Shown one piece after another: positions 1 through 11,300 of a stretch of 64,000 nucleotides of DNA. A program made the position numbers and the translations under genes. A model generated the notes under the pieces. That model ran no database searches. It worked only from the letters and a program-made list of their open reading frames with translations, and had not been told where the DNA came from. The number at the start of each line of letters is the position of its first letter. Position 1 is the stretch's first letter. Source of the DNA: Aaosphaeria pasadenensis. Its lineage: Eukaryota > Ascomycota > Dothideomycetes > Pleosporales. Location of the stretch: contig JAKLMB010000019.1 of NCBI GenBank assembly GCA_022813625.1, forward strand, positions 372,001-436,000, given 5' to 3'.

Positions 1-300
1 TTGAGTGAAGTTAAGTACGGCGTGGTTCTTTCACCTCTACGACCTTTCTGACAATCTGGATGTCTTTATGTAGGGAGGGGCTTGTAGTTGATTTATATAA
101 GAATGTATTGTGCCTTGTGTAGACGTATTAAGGTATCTTGAGAGTAGTAGATATGTTATGCCTATGTTTCCTTTTCATGAATCTAGACAGGAGGAGTTAG
201 TGCTGCTCTTGATGTCTTTAATTTTGTCTTCGCTTTTTAGTAATGCAGGTGAAGGTAAACATGACAGTGAACTATCGTAAATAGTGAACATGATAATAGT

Positions 301-360
301 GAAGATAAAGATAGTTTACTATATATAAAGATAGTTTACTGAATGTAAGGATAGTTTACT
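301..360. repeat. 20-bp tandem repeat, three copies
   Basis: Three adjacent 20-base units at 301-320, 321-340 and 341-360 each end in AAG or AGG followed by ATAGTTTACT. A decayed continuation with ATAGTAATAG lies at about 371-385. The unit is too short and AT-rich to be coding. Confidence 0.8.
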
Positions 361-445
361 AAATGCTAATATAGTAATAGTAAACCTAAATGCTGATTAT
401 AAAGAGGATGGTTCACTAATGGTTCACTGATAGTGAAAGTCTGAT

Positions 446-487
446 GGTGAAGATGAAGGTGAAGATGAAGATAGAGGTGAAGATGGA
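446..487. repeat. 12-bp GGTGAAGATGAA tandem repeat
   Basis: The 12-mer GGTGAAGATGAA occurs at 446-457 and again at 458-469. A variant ending GGA follows at 476-487 after a six-base spacer. Read as protein it would give a Gly-Glu-Asp-Glu repeat, but stops surround it, so it is better taken as a minisatellite. Confidence 0.75.
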
Positions 488-1156
488 GGTAAACAACTAA
501 TACCTCCCTATCTATAGCAAGATCTTTACTATTAGAACAACTATTTATTACTAACTCATGTTATTAACAAGCACAACATATCTAACCTATCTATCTGTTC
601 TACTAGTTATTTCCCTGCGTAGATAAGTACACATAGATATAGTTTACTTCCCTTTTGCAGCAATAGTAATACAACAGGTCACCTCTCCTACTTAGTAGAA
701 AACGTGAACAAACAAAGGGGCAGGGAATGAGACATGTAGTGTGTATGTGTGCAGTGGGGAGCTATAGGCTGTGGGAGAGACGGTGGTTATGATTAATGGC
801 ATCTTCGTTGTTTGCGTAGAAAAGGTATCAGAGATTGGCTCTACTAGTGATATTGATGTAGATGCAGTCTATCTGATAGTCTTAATGGCTGTGTTAGACT
901 GTTATTATAAGTAGACTTTGTAAGGGAGGGAAATTTTTCTTGTTGCGTTACTGTTATGATATTCGTGGACGACGAGATTAAGGATGTCAGTTTCTGCAGG
1001 GGGGAAGGAATGCTCGCACACGCAGTGGTTTGGAAATGTTCGTTCATGTTACAGAATCTACATACATACGTGCTACTATATTGTATATGGCATGTACCAG
1101 GCCGCTCATATCCTACACGCCGTGCGAAGAGAACATACACAACAAGCCAGACACAT

Positions 1157-2344
1157 TTAGAAAAGCCTGTTCTCCGCGCTTGCCTTAGCAGCTTGTCTCT
1201 TAGCAGCCTGCTTCTTCCTGTCCTTGGCCTCGCCCGGTGGCTTGAAGAACAAACTGGGGCTCTCGCCCTCCTTGACGGTGTACGCCAGGTATCCCCTGTG
1301 TGCGGGATCTCTGTAGTATTCGATGTCTTTTCTCGATGTCGCATCCGGGAGTCTGTACTTGTACTTCTCACCAACCTTGGAGAAGACGGCTCGGAGGGCC
1401 TCGTTCTTAACTTCCTCAGGCGCATCGGGTGTGTCGAGCACGCTCCTGAGGATCTTGGAGTCCTTGGCTGGGACAGCGCGGGTGACGAGGTCGGCGTCGG
1501 CTTGTAGAGAGACAACGGGGTGAGAGTCGCCGCGGAGGACTCTCTTGATAGACATGGGTGAATAGAATCGCGAGGTGACCGTTCCGCCGAGGGCCTCGAT
1601 CTGCTCGATTGCAGAAGCAGATGCCCGCGAAACGATGATGTTGATTTTAGATGTGAGCTGATTGGCGTTCTGCGTATGTATGTCAGTCGATTGTTGCAAG
1701 TGGGGAGGAAACAGTAAATGTGACTAAACGTACCCTGCCTAATAGCTTCACGCCGTGCTTCTTGACGCCGTGTAGACACCGTGACTTTGCTAATTCCTTC
1801 ATTGTGATAGGTTTGCTTGCATCGAGGCGGCCTTGGTCTATCCAGGATTGAATACGATCGAGGTTGATAGGTGACATTTCAACTTTGAATCTGTGGAGAG
1901 TTGCTGCTTAGCCAATTGTTCATGAAATGTGATAGTACACCCATAGAGTGTCCGCACAAAAATCTCGGAACCCCAGGCCAATTCATTGACACCATTGACA
2001 TCAGAAGTGGAATGCACTCACGCATTAAATTTATCACGACCTCTCACGGGTGTAGTTTTCCAAAGCGGCGTCTGTCCACCCTCAAAACCAGCAGGAACCT
2101 TTCCGTGCGCATGCTGACCCTTCTGACCTCTTCCCGCAGTTTTTCCCTTTCCTGAGGCCGGACCACGACCTCTTCGAATCTTCTTCTTGTATGCACCTGG
2201 GGTATCTGAGAGCGAGGATAGAATGGATGCGTAGCGCTGCTGGGTCGGAAGGAGGAATGGCGCTACCAATGGCGTGGTAGAATGGACATTTGCTCTATGG
2301 AGTAGCGACGAGGCCAACCGGAGGACCTGGAGCCGGGGCGGCAT
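1157..2344 (-). CDS. MRPL10: Mitochondrial large-subunit ribosomal protein uL15m
   Basis: Component of the mitochondrial 54S ribosomal subunit, uL15 family. Three exons on the minus strand: 2344-2022, 1890-1734 and 1669-1157, giving 330 residues. Exon 1 holds an Arg/Ser-rich presequence of about 35 residues and then the uL15 signature, RRGRGPASGKGKTAGRGQKG, at about residues 76-95, followed by GFEGGQTPL. Exon 3 carries the KINIIVSRASASAIEQIEALGGTV-type core (shown here only by its key residues Val-Ser, Glu-Gln-Ile and Gly-Gly). Donors are GTGAGT and GTACGT, and acceptors are ACAG and CGCAG. The start at 2344 was chosen because the longer in-frame extension upstream looks like leader sequence and the presequence begins well at MPPRLQ. 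The C-terminal 120 residues are a fungal mitochondrial extension. Confidence 0.9.
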
Positions 2345-3331
2345 GATTGTGTGTACAGAGCTGTAATGTTGAAGTCGTGATACTGAGATGCAAGAAAATG
2401 TGGTTAGGTAAGCATATAAAGCTATTCCCCATTTGGAGCCGATCTTCTTTGTACCCACGATGTAGACTCTCGAACATACCTACTTAACGGCATCGTCTTG
2501 CTGTTCGATTTTACTCTTTTCACTTCTACGAGGTTATATATCACAGTTGATTCAAATACGCAGTCGATTTTTTTTAAGGGGCTGAGTTATCATGCTAGTC
2601 AAGATATTGAGCGTGTCACCCAAATAACCTCGCAACGAGCTCGCTTGAGCCCAGGAATGGAACATCTGTAAGGCCTGTTGGCTACTTCAGAGTCTATACT
2701 ATGCCATAGTAAATATGATTGCTGCCTTGTGCAGTAGGCAATTGAATCATCTGTTACACCCATTTATATTACCCAAGGTATGGGACGAGCTCTGTGGAAT
2801 CAGCCCAACTTACTTTAACCACAAAACCAATGATGTGAAGAACAAACAAGTACGGAGTACTGTACCGAAGGCTAAGAATTACACAGAGCCGCGCGCAGCC
2901 TAGTACATATGTATTGATATTGTCAGGTCGTTCGACAATCTAAGAACTGTGAATACATTCTTGCTCGCGCATTGGGTAGCTACCTCAAAGGTTTAGATGA
3001 ATGCGACCAATCCAGACAACATCTGGAACAGATGAAAACACGAGAGACTATGTTCCTGATGCCCCTGATGATGAAGCAATAGTTTACCAACCTTGACGCT
3101 TCAAGTTTCAAGGCTGATTAGCGCAGGCGGAAATAGGACAGGCAAAGTTGAGAGAACATTCATAATCAGAGTTCCTGTCAGATTACCCAGTTATGTGACA
3201 GCATCATGGTAGGCCTTGGCCTCATCCGGATTAGCGAGACCCATATGCGGATGCGCCGGCTTACACATCCAGGTTCCAAGATCAATATATACCGCTCGTC
3301 GAGCACTCTTCTGCTTCAAACAATATTTCAA
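2345..3331. other. Intergenic, divergent promoters of uL15m and ATG22
   Basis: The two flanking genes diverge from here. The short open frames in the interval are not convincing. A TACGGAGTAC decamer lies at 2851-2860. No other structure was noticed. Confidence 0.6.
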
Positions 3332-5180
3332 ATGTCTTTTGAAGAGGAAGAAGGCGAAGATTTGAGGCGCCGTGGCGGTTCCCGCTATTCTGGGGAGGAT
3401 ACTAGCCTAACGACACCTCGAGAGCTTAATGGCTGGTATTCGTACGCCATTGCAGCTGAGGTCTTCGCGGTTGTTGGAGTTGGTAAGCTGGACGACTATG
3501 AATTTACTATGACAGAATACTGATCATCTTGAAAGGATCGTTTCTTCCAGTGACTCTAGAACAGCTTGCTCGCGGTCAAGGTTTCTTCTTCTCGGATAGG
3601 ACCAAACCATGTGTTGCTCCATACCAATCCGGTTCAGCCGGAAACCCAAGCAAGATTCGGATTCGCGCCGATGGACAAGAAGATCAATGTGTGGTCCGTT
3701 TCCTAGGTTCTGAAGTTACGACAGCATCGTTTGCAATGTATACTTTTTCAGCGGCAGTGTTAATGCAAGCCATTACTCTTGTCTGTTTTTCATCGTTTGC
3801 AGATCATGGTTCGTTATCAGCTTCAGCTGGAGATAGTACCAGACTGACCACCTTTTAGGACCATATCGCAAGAAGATGTTGATGGCATTTGCATATACTG
3901 GCTCCATTGCTAGCGCTCTCTTTATATTCATATCACCAGGCGTCTATTTCTTAGCTCCAATCCTCGTCATTATCGGAGTAACCTGCCTTGGGTGCTCATT
4001 CACTCTTCTTAACGCCTTTCTTCCACTCTTAGTGTCGAATCATCACGAAACATCCAGACCCATGGACGAATCTTCCACAGATGTCGAACTCGAAGGCCTC
4101 ACTTCCGGCTCTACTACATTTCACCGTTCGGATCCTACAAAACTATCTCGCGATCTTGCTCTTTCCGCCAAACTGTCTTCGAAAGGTGTTGGCCTGGGTT
4201 ACGTAGCTGCAGTATGCGTCCAAGTTGTCGGCATCTTAATCCTCTTCCTATTCTCGAAAACCACGATTGCAAAAGCGAATCCCAGTCTACCTATGCGAGT
4301 CATCCTTCTGATGGTCGGTATTTGGTGGGCAGTATTCACCATCCCAACCTACAAATGGCTTCGAGCCCGGCCGGGACCCCCTCTACCCACGCAGTCCAGC
4401 TTCCAGCGCTCTTCCAAGTTCCGCACGTTTCTGTTCTATACCAAATTCTCGCTTTCGTCGTTTTGGAATACGATCAAGCGCGCTCTCCAGCTTCGTCAAG
4501 CCGTCATCTTCCTCATAGCTTGGTTCCTACTATCTGACGCTATTGCTACCATTTCCGGAACGGCAGTGTTGTTCGCCCGCACGGAGCTGAAAATGGGAAC
4601 TATTGCCATAGCTCTTCTTTCCATCACATCGATCTCGTTCGGTATCGTAGGCGCCTTTGCCTGGCCGCGTGTCGCTTCTCGGTACAGCCTCACTTCCAAG
4701 CAGGTCTTGCTGGGTTGTGTGATACTGATGGAGATTGTCCCGCTCTACGGTCTCTTGGGATATGTACCCTTCATCCGTAAACTTGGGTTTCTGGGGCTGC
4801 AGAAAGCCTGGGAAATTTATCCGCTTGGCATCGTACATGGTCTCATCATGGGTGGCATATCCTCGTATGCGAGATCGGTCTATGCTCCATTGATCCCGGA
4901 AGGCAGCGAGGCCGCTTTCTTTGCATTGTATGCTGTTACGGATAAGGGCAGTAGTGCGGTAGGTCCAGCGCTGGTCGGCTGGATCGTCGATCGTGCGGGC
5001 ACCATTAGACCGGCGTTCATATTTTTGGCAATCCTCGTGTTGTTGCCGGGTCCGTTGCTATATTGGCTGGACATTGAGCGAGGCCGAGAAGATGCTGCGA
5101 GGATGGCGGGCAAGGGGAAGGATCAATACGAGCCAGTGCGGTTCGACAGTTTCGAGATTGATGATGATTTAGAGCATTAG
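3332..5180 (+). CDS. ATG22: Autophagy-related protein 22, vacuolar amino-acid effluxer
   Basis: Polytopic vacuolar membrane protein of the Atg22 branch of the MFS fold. In yeast it exports amino acids released by autophagic degradation. Exons are 3332-3482, 3536-3808 and 3859-5180, giving 581 residues. Family marks are the N-terminal ELNGWYSYAIAAEVFAVVGV block, then SFLPVTLEQLARGQGF and ADHGPYRKK across the second splice junction. Many hydrophobic spans follow, and a long soluble loop after about residue 190 (Glu/Ser/Thr rich) is typical of Atg22. Intron 1 starts GTAAGC. Intron 2 starts with the less usual GTTCGT, but only this junction rejoins the family motif in frame. The hydrophilic N-terminus is rich in Glu and Arg. 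The next gene is convergent, with its stop 279 bases away. Confidence 0.93.
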
Positions 5181-5458
5181 AGTCAAGAGTACTAGGGAAA
5201 ATCATTGCTTGTACGAACTCAAAGTTATTTATGTTTGATGTATTATTATGTAGGTAGACCATAGTCATCGCCCGTCTGAGTGCATGAAAACACACTGATC
5301 GGGAAGCACAGAGGGTGCTTAAACTACTTGAGTTCTACCTACGAGGCTATCAAAGAGCCACTCCCATGATACGATTTCTTTTCCGTGCCAACTCATTGTA
5401 TGATTCAAGCATTCCAACGAGCGGCCGGATAACGCCAATGAAGTCGTCCGCATTGTCT

Positions 5459-7363
5459 TCATGCGCACGCTTGCTGCTGCCACTGCCACTGCCCGTCGAC
5501 CGGTGCTGGACTAACATACTCCTTACGGTCCTCCCAAAGACTCTTTGCCCCTGCGAACCTTCCGTCCAAAACCGGAGGCTTCCAAGAATCTCCCAAGGTA
5601 GTCAGACCCAAACCACCGTGGTTCAAGCCGTACCTGCTTCCATCAGCTTGGTCTGCCATGAGCGCTCGCTGGGAAGGAAGCGTCGAGGAGCCCTTCTGAC
5701 GGGCAGCACTAGAGTTCGGGTCCCCATTATGAATAGCACTAGCGGGTGCGAGCATCTGGATGTGAGACTTTCTTCCAGTAACCCCCAGGCTGTCGTTTGC
5801 GCGTGTTTCGTCGCAAGGGGAAGGCTGAATGTCATTGATCGGCTCTGCCTCGAGATCTCCCTTTGTGGGCGGAACTGGATAAGGAGTGCGCAAATATCCT
5901 GGAATGTTTGCGTCCATGAGGCTGGGAACAGGAGCGACGGGCGCATTGGCCATACCGTTGTTCTGGGGAGTGAAAGGTACCACAGCCTGCTCATAACCAA
6001 GCGTTGCAGGAATGAAGCCATGCACACGATTCACCGTAGGTGGAGATTCAATGGAAAGAGACCCTTTGAAGCCCCCCTCGACTTGTTCGAAGCTGTCGTC
6101 CGGATAGATGTCGGCGTCAGATGGCATCGGGCCCTGATCCGTACGCCTTGAGCGCGGCGGCTGCTTCCGTGGGAATTTCTTGGGCCTCTCACCCCTTCGG
6201 CGACCGTTATTGTTCTGTCGGTTAGTCGTTCCTGGAGTGGACCGGAACGGAGAGGCCGAGTATGCTGCCGGGGCATTGGGCACAATGTGATATTGATTGT
6301 GTGTGGCGCCATTTGCCATTGTGTGCTGTAGCTGAGGGGAATTAAATGAGCCATGCTGGGTCAGATTCTTTTGGAACTCATCCACTCGTACCTTGGGCAG
6401 CATTGGTGAGCATGATGTGTCGCCCGAGCGAAATTGGTTTGGGACACTGGGGACCTCGAAATGACGCTGCGGTGATAGGTGTCGAAATGTAAATGCCCCA
6501 TGTCTGTTGCTCGCAGAGCTGTGGATACGCTGTGAAAGTGGTGTAGTCGAACCTGGTGTCCAACCAGGTCCAGCATAGCCACTGCTCTTGAATCGATCCG
6601 GGGTCTCGAAGACAGGACGGTATGATGGCACCGAGGTCTGCAACGGCATTGATGGGGCTACTTGAGGTGTGAGCAAAGATCCAAAGCGTGCTCTTGGATA
6701 CAGACCAGGTTGTGTAGACTGAGGGGGTCCAGAGTAGTGTCCGAAGTCATGATATTGGCCGTGGGCAACGCTGCGAGGAGAATGCATAGCTTCTCTGGTC
6801 AGTGCCACCCGTGCTCTGGGTGGATATCTATACATACCTCGAGGCGTTTTCGGTGTCTCAAAGTTCGGAATGGCCTTTGATTGTGCCACTTGGCTGCTAA
6901 AGTACGGTGCTTGGTGATGAGGATGAACGCTAGGGTGATCTATACGCATTTGGCCGAATGGTCCTCGGATTCTGTCTACTTCCTCACCTTCCGAGCCTTT
7001 GATGGGGCCTGAGAAGATGTGTGGATGAGTCGGCATCATCTCTAGGTTAGTTGTTGTTCGAACTTTAGGGTTTGCTTGGGCGTGTTGCGGAGTTGCTATT
7101 GTTGTTAGTATAACACAGTCAATCGCCCATCACCTCAGCAACGTACCTTTTCGTTCTTTGGCTTGGCCAGAAGGCGGAAGAGAAGGCCACTCGTTTTCTA
7201 CAAACGATACAACCTGCGATACTGAGGTCTGGAAATGGGTTGCTTTCTGACTTTTCACTTTTTCTGCTGCACTGCGACGCAACGAGGACGGACTGAACGA
7301 AGGAGCATGAGGGTTGAAAGACGGTGATCTAGTATGCACTTCGAGCCTGTGCCTATTCCACAT
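5459..7363 (-). CDS. Unrecognised basic, disordered protein
   Basis: Two exons, 7363-7147 and 7095-5459, give 617 residues. The junction AAAG|GTACGT with acceptor ATAG, and a TACTAAC branch sequence just before it, keeps a single frame. I recognise no domain. The protein is rich in Pro, Ser, Gln, His and Gly and has few hydrophobic stretches, so it is probably mostly disordered. A strongly basic block at about residue 370, GRRRGERPKKFPRKQPPRSR, could be a nuclear localisation or nucleic-acid-binding segment. The N-terminal 75 residues contain a short more ordered part, QTSVSQVVSFVENEWPSLPP. Nuclear location is an inference from the basic block only. The start at 7363 is the first in-frame Met found; an upstream exon cannot be excluded. 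Confidence 0.7.
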
Positions 7364-8331
7364 AGCGATGAGGGGATTAAGTAGAAAGGGGAGAGGGCGG
7401 AGAGAGTAGGGGTTGAGGTAAAGGTGGCGAAGGGGACCTTGTGTTTGTTTTGGTTTTAGGCCGGAGGGAGTGAATCTTGTTGTTATGGGCCAGCTTCACT
7501 TTGAAATCACCTGAAGAGACGTAGCAAAACCAATCTATTTCACCTTCACTAGGCACTGGTGCAAGCGTTTCTTTCCTACAAACATAGCAAATCAGTCTCA
7601 AGCGGACCTGTTACAGCGACGTGAGACTAGACCGTGATCCGCCCAGAATGGACAGACTCGCTCAGCTATACACAAAATCACCTCAAGCACTCTCATTCTA
7701 GGGAGATAGCTTTGCTTGTTTACCATCATTCACTTCTTCAGAGCCATGGCATCTAGGCCTCAAGGTGAAAGTGCTCAGCAGATGTATTTCAGTTATTACC
7801 ATTTGTAGTTAGTTCCTTCACTACGGCTGCTTTGAAGACACAGAATCTCAACGAGATGACAACGAGTATGGATAGGTAGCACTAAATGAGCTGTGGATGT
7901 ATCTTGCTCGAAACAAGATCCTGGATGAACTAGAGAATCATCACCTTGGAGGCACGGATGAAGAGCAAATGTGTTCTAGCGGGCTAAAACTAGCTGTGGC
8001 CAACCACTTCATCTTTCAAAGGCCGTCTGGACAAACTCCATTTGCCGTCTCGTCACATAAGATCAGTCCTGGTTTATTGCGTCACATGGGCATAAGGCGA
8101 GAGCAACTTGACATTGCTGTAATTGACGACACGCAAGAGTGATGACACCAGTATGAAGAGAAAAATGTTTTAATTATCCCTGACACCAAAACTGTCCGGT
8201 ATCGTAGTAAAGTTTTGACCTAAAGAATCTAAAGTCCGTTGCCTGAACTCCATGGCGTTTGATCCATGTATGCAATGCAACGTCAACGCCAAATCTCGCT
8301 TCCAGCATACCCATCCACATATACAACCACA
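7364..8331. other. Intergenic, no supported gene
   Basis: This lies between the 3' end of NUP192 and the 5' end of the unrecognised gene, both on the minus strand. An 81-codon open frame at 7897-8142 is the best candidate, but it has no recognisable motif and no splice support, so it is not called. Confidence 0.55.
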
Positions 8332-11300
8332 TCAAGAACCATTATTCTTTCCCAATCCTAGGCAGACTCCTGCAGCCTCAAGTTCGTTCACTACCCTGTC
8401 CTCCAATAGGTTGTCTGCCCCGCCACCCGAAGATTTCTTCTTATACAATGCCGCATCGATCTCGTCATGAACGACAATCCTCTCTCGCAAGGCCGCTTTC
8501 CTTGCTAACCAGCTATCGATGTCATCCTTTAGACCGTCTTTGTCCCAATCGAGGTTGGCAATGTCGTTGGCTTGAATCCCCAGTCGCGACCCTCCGATTC
8601 GATCGCCATCAAGAATGCTAGAGATCAGTGCTAGTGAGTGTATCTCGGAGACGATGGACAACGTAATCTTGGTAGTTGTTCGAGAATTCAAGGCGTTCGA
8701 TGCTCGCGCAAGTTGTTCGGGGAATTGGTTGAGGAAGGCAGCGATTTCGCCAGCAATGGGCGGCCCAACGGCGCTTAGGATGTTCAAACACAGGGGCAAG
8801 ATGCCTTTGGTCCAGATCGAGAAAAGACGGGGGGGAGAATCGAAGGGTGACATGCCTCCAGGGCGACGGAAGTAATTCATCAAGTTTGCGCTGTTGAGTT
8901 GCGATAAAATTCCGTCCACGGCCATGGTCTCTGCTAGTGGTTGCATACTAGACAGAGAAAGGATGAAGAGAAGACTTAACTCTCCGTAGACAGGGTCGTC
9001 GACGCCGTTGTTTGGAATAGTGAGCCTGTCTGACCACGAGAACAAGCTCGTAGCATATCGTAATGTACTGCTATTAGTGAAAAGCAAGGCGGCTTGAGCA
9101 TGCCATGTCCTCATCTCAGGGATAGCAAGAATGGTCTGCAGAATTGCGGTGAGCAGCGCAAAATCAGAGGGGTGAACACTTCCGGGTTCGGAATGAAGTT
9201 GAGTTGCAAGGCTACGGAATCCTTTTGCCACCGTTTCTGACAGAATTTCGAGCAATTGACTCGAAATGGGCTCAGTCAGAACTTTTTGGCTAGCTGGAAC
9301 GGATCCACGGAAACTTGATCTGAATTCAATCTCCTCTTTGGGCGCGGTCCCATTTTCGAGCTGGAACTGGAGGGAAAGGTATAGTATCTTCAGAAGCTGG
9401 CGATATTGCGGTACTTGTTCGCTCGAGAAAACATTATCAAAATCCGAGATGGTGGCCAGTATCGTCTTCCATATTGCCGGTAAAAGCTGGCGTGTTTCGG
9501 GGGCGTTCACCCTTGAGTTGACCATCCTTTGAAGCAGAACAAAGGACAGGTCTCCACGCAATACATCCAGTTGTCCCAGCCAAGGCTCTTGAAACTGTGG
9601 TTCTCCATTTGCCTTCATGCTGTCCTTGACAACATTTATTAGTATTTTCGGGAGGCGCTCGTTTATAGTGACAGAATTGCTCAGTTCCGTAGCTAGAATC
9701 TTCCAACTCCGAAGAAGCTGAATCTGAGATTCGACCAGACTCAGATTAATATTAGCCTTTTCAAGATCGGAAGCCAATCCTGAATTTGGCCCTGATCCTG
9801 GCCCTGACCAGTGTTTGTCAAAGCCAAGAAGTTGGTTTGCCAAGTCAGTGTTGTAGAAGTACGACGGCCCAAATGACTGGCTGTATAAAGATGTTCGCTT
9901 CAGCTTCATCAGCGTTACACCAGGAAATCTTTTCTCGAGGTTTTGTCGGAGGTAGCTGTGGAGCGAGGGGTTGTAGCGGGGAGTCTTTAGAGCATAGCTT
10001 TCTAAAAATGCCAGGCTAGGAACCACCTCTCTGACGGCATCACGGTCACCCTTTTGGCGTGCACTGTGAAGATACATTGCTAGGACGTTGCAAGTCAAGG
10101 CCGCGAACCGATTCTGATGGGAACGGGTTGCATCCTTTTCCCAGGCCTTGGGATCCTGAGGCTGGGACAACATCCATTTCAAGAAGGCAACCAGCTGTTG
10201 GACGAATCCTGCGTGTCGTTTCAAGTCACCCATTGCCCAAGACCAATTATTCTGGGCTGATGCTACGAACTCAAGTTTCGAAGCATACAGCGCCCAGTCC
10301 TTTTGGGGTGTGTTGAATTCTAGCCTTGCCAGTGATTCGATTGCACGAGATAGTAACGCTTTGCTTCCTGTTGACTTCGTGTCGTTCTTGGTTTCTCTCT
10401 TGAGAGTTTCCCGAGGCGTGTTTCCAGTAAGAAGATATAAAGCAAACCACTGTTGTTTGCATGTGACAACAGCTGAAAGAAGATTCCAAACATGAGTTTG
10501 CAGTTCCACAACCTTGAACGGTTCGTCCAGTTGGGATAGAATGCTCAAGAAGCTCTTCGCTGCTTGAGGCCCCAAGTGTCCCAACAGGGAAGGAGGCTCT
10601 GCTTGCTGTTTTGATCCATTTGTCGCGGCAGCAGGCTCCAAGTCCGCAACGCGAACAGCAGCTCTGACCAAAGTTTCTAGCAAAGGAAGCACCAGAGGCT
10701 TATAGCTATCGCTGGTTGCATATAACCTTGCCAGGAGAGGTGCTGCCTTAAAAAGCTGATGTTCCAAATACGTCCATGGTCGTTGCAGATACAATGCAAT
10801 TCTGACAAGAGTATCTGAAAGTCGTAGTGCACTGCATGTTTGCTCTTTCGAGAGCTCGGCCAAGCTTAACGATAAGGCAGTTTTGTCTCCATCTAGGTCT
10901 TGGAAGAAAGAAGTCAAGATGGGATTGGTGGGGAGATCGTTCGCCGACTGTGACAAGTAGAGTTCCGTGATGTATTCTGCAACTGGAGACAGAAGTCCTG
11001 TCAACTTGGTGGACAGGGCCACACTGTCATCTGTGCCGTATGCGTATTTGAGAATTCTAGTGAATACATCACTTATCCCAGTGTTGATCTCGATGCGGTC
11101 CTCTATTCTCTGGTACTTCCAAGAGGGCGATCCTTCGTATACGCTTGCAAGGGTTTTCCCAAATGCAAGGAGGAGTTGGCTCATGAACTTATCAGATGTG
11201 CCGCTGTCGGTAGTAATAGACGAATTGAATCGAGTAAGAGCCTTGCTTGGTGTTTTACGGTTCACAGCTTGACCCACTGCATCCTCCACCAAAGCATCAA

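Larger units (their letters stand above)
1..1156. other. AT-rich left end, no gene seen
   Basis: No coding region is supported before the 3' end of the uL15m gene. The first 840 bases are AT-rich and carry two short tandem repeats, listed separately. The remaining open frames near 844-1156 are antisense to, or downstream of, the ribosomal protein gene and resemble no family I know. Confidence 0.6.

Noticed and set aside
956..1507. 183-codon open frame on the plus strand
   Set aside because: It is antisense to the last exon of the uL15m gene, whose identity is clear.
7897..8142. 81-codon frame between two minus-strand genes
   Set aside because: No recognisable motif, no codon bias and no splice partners.
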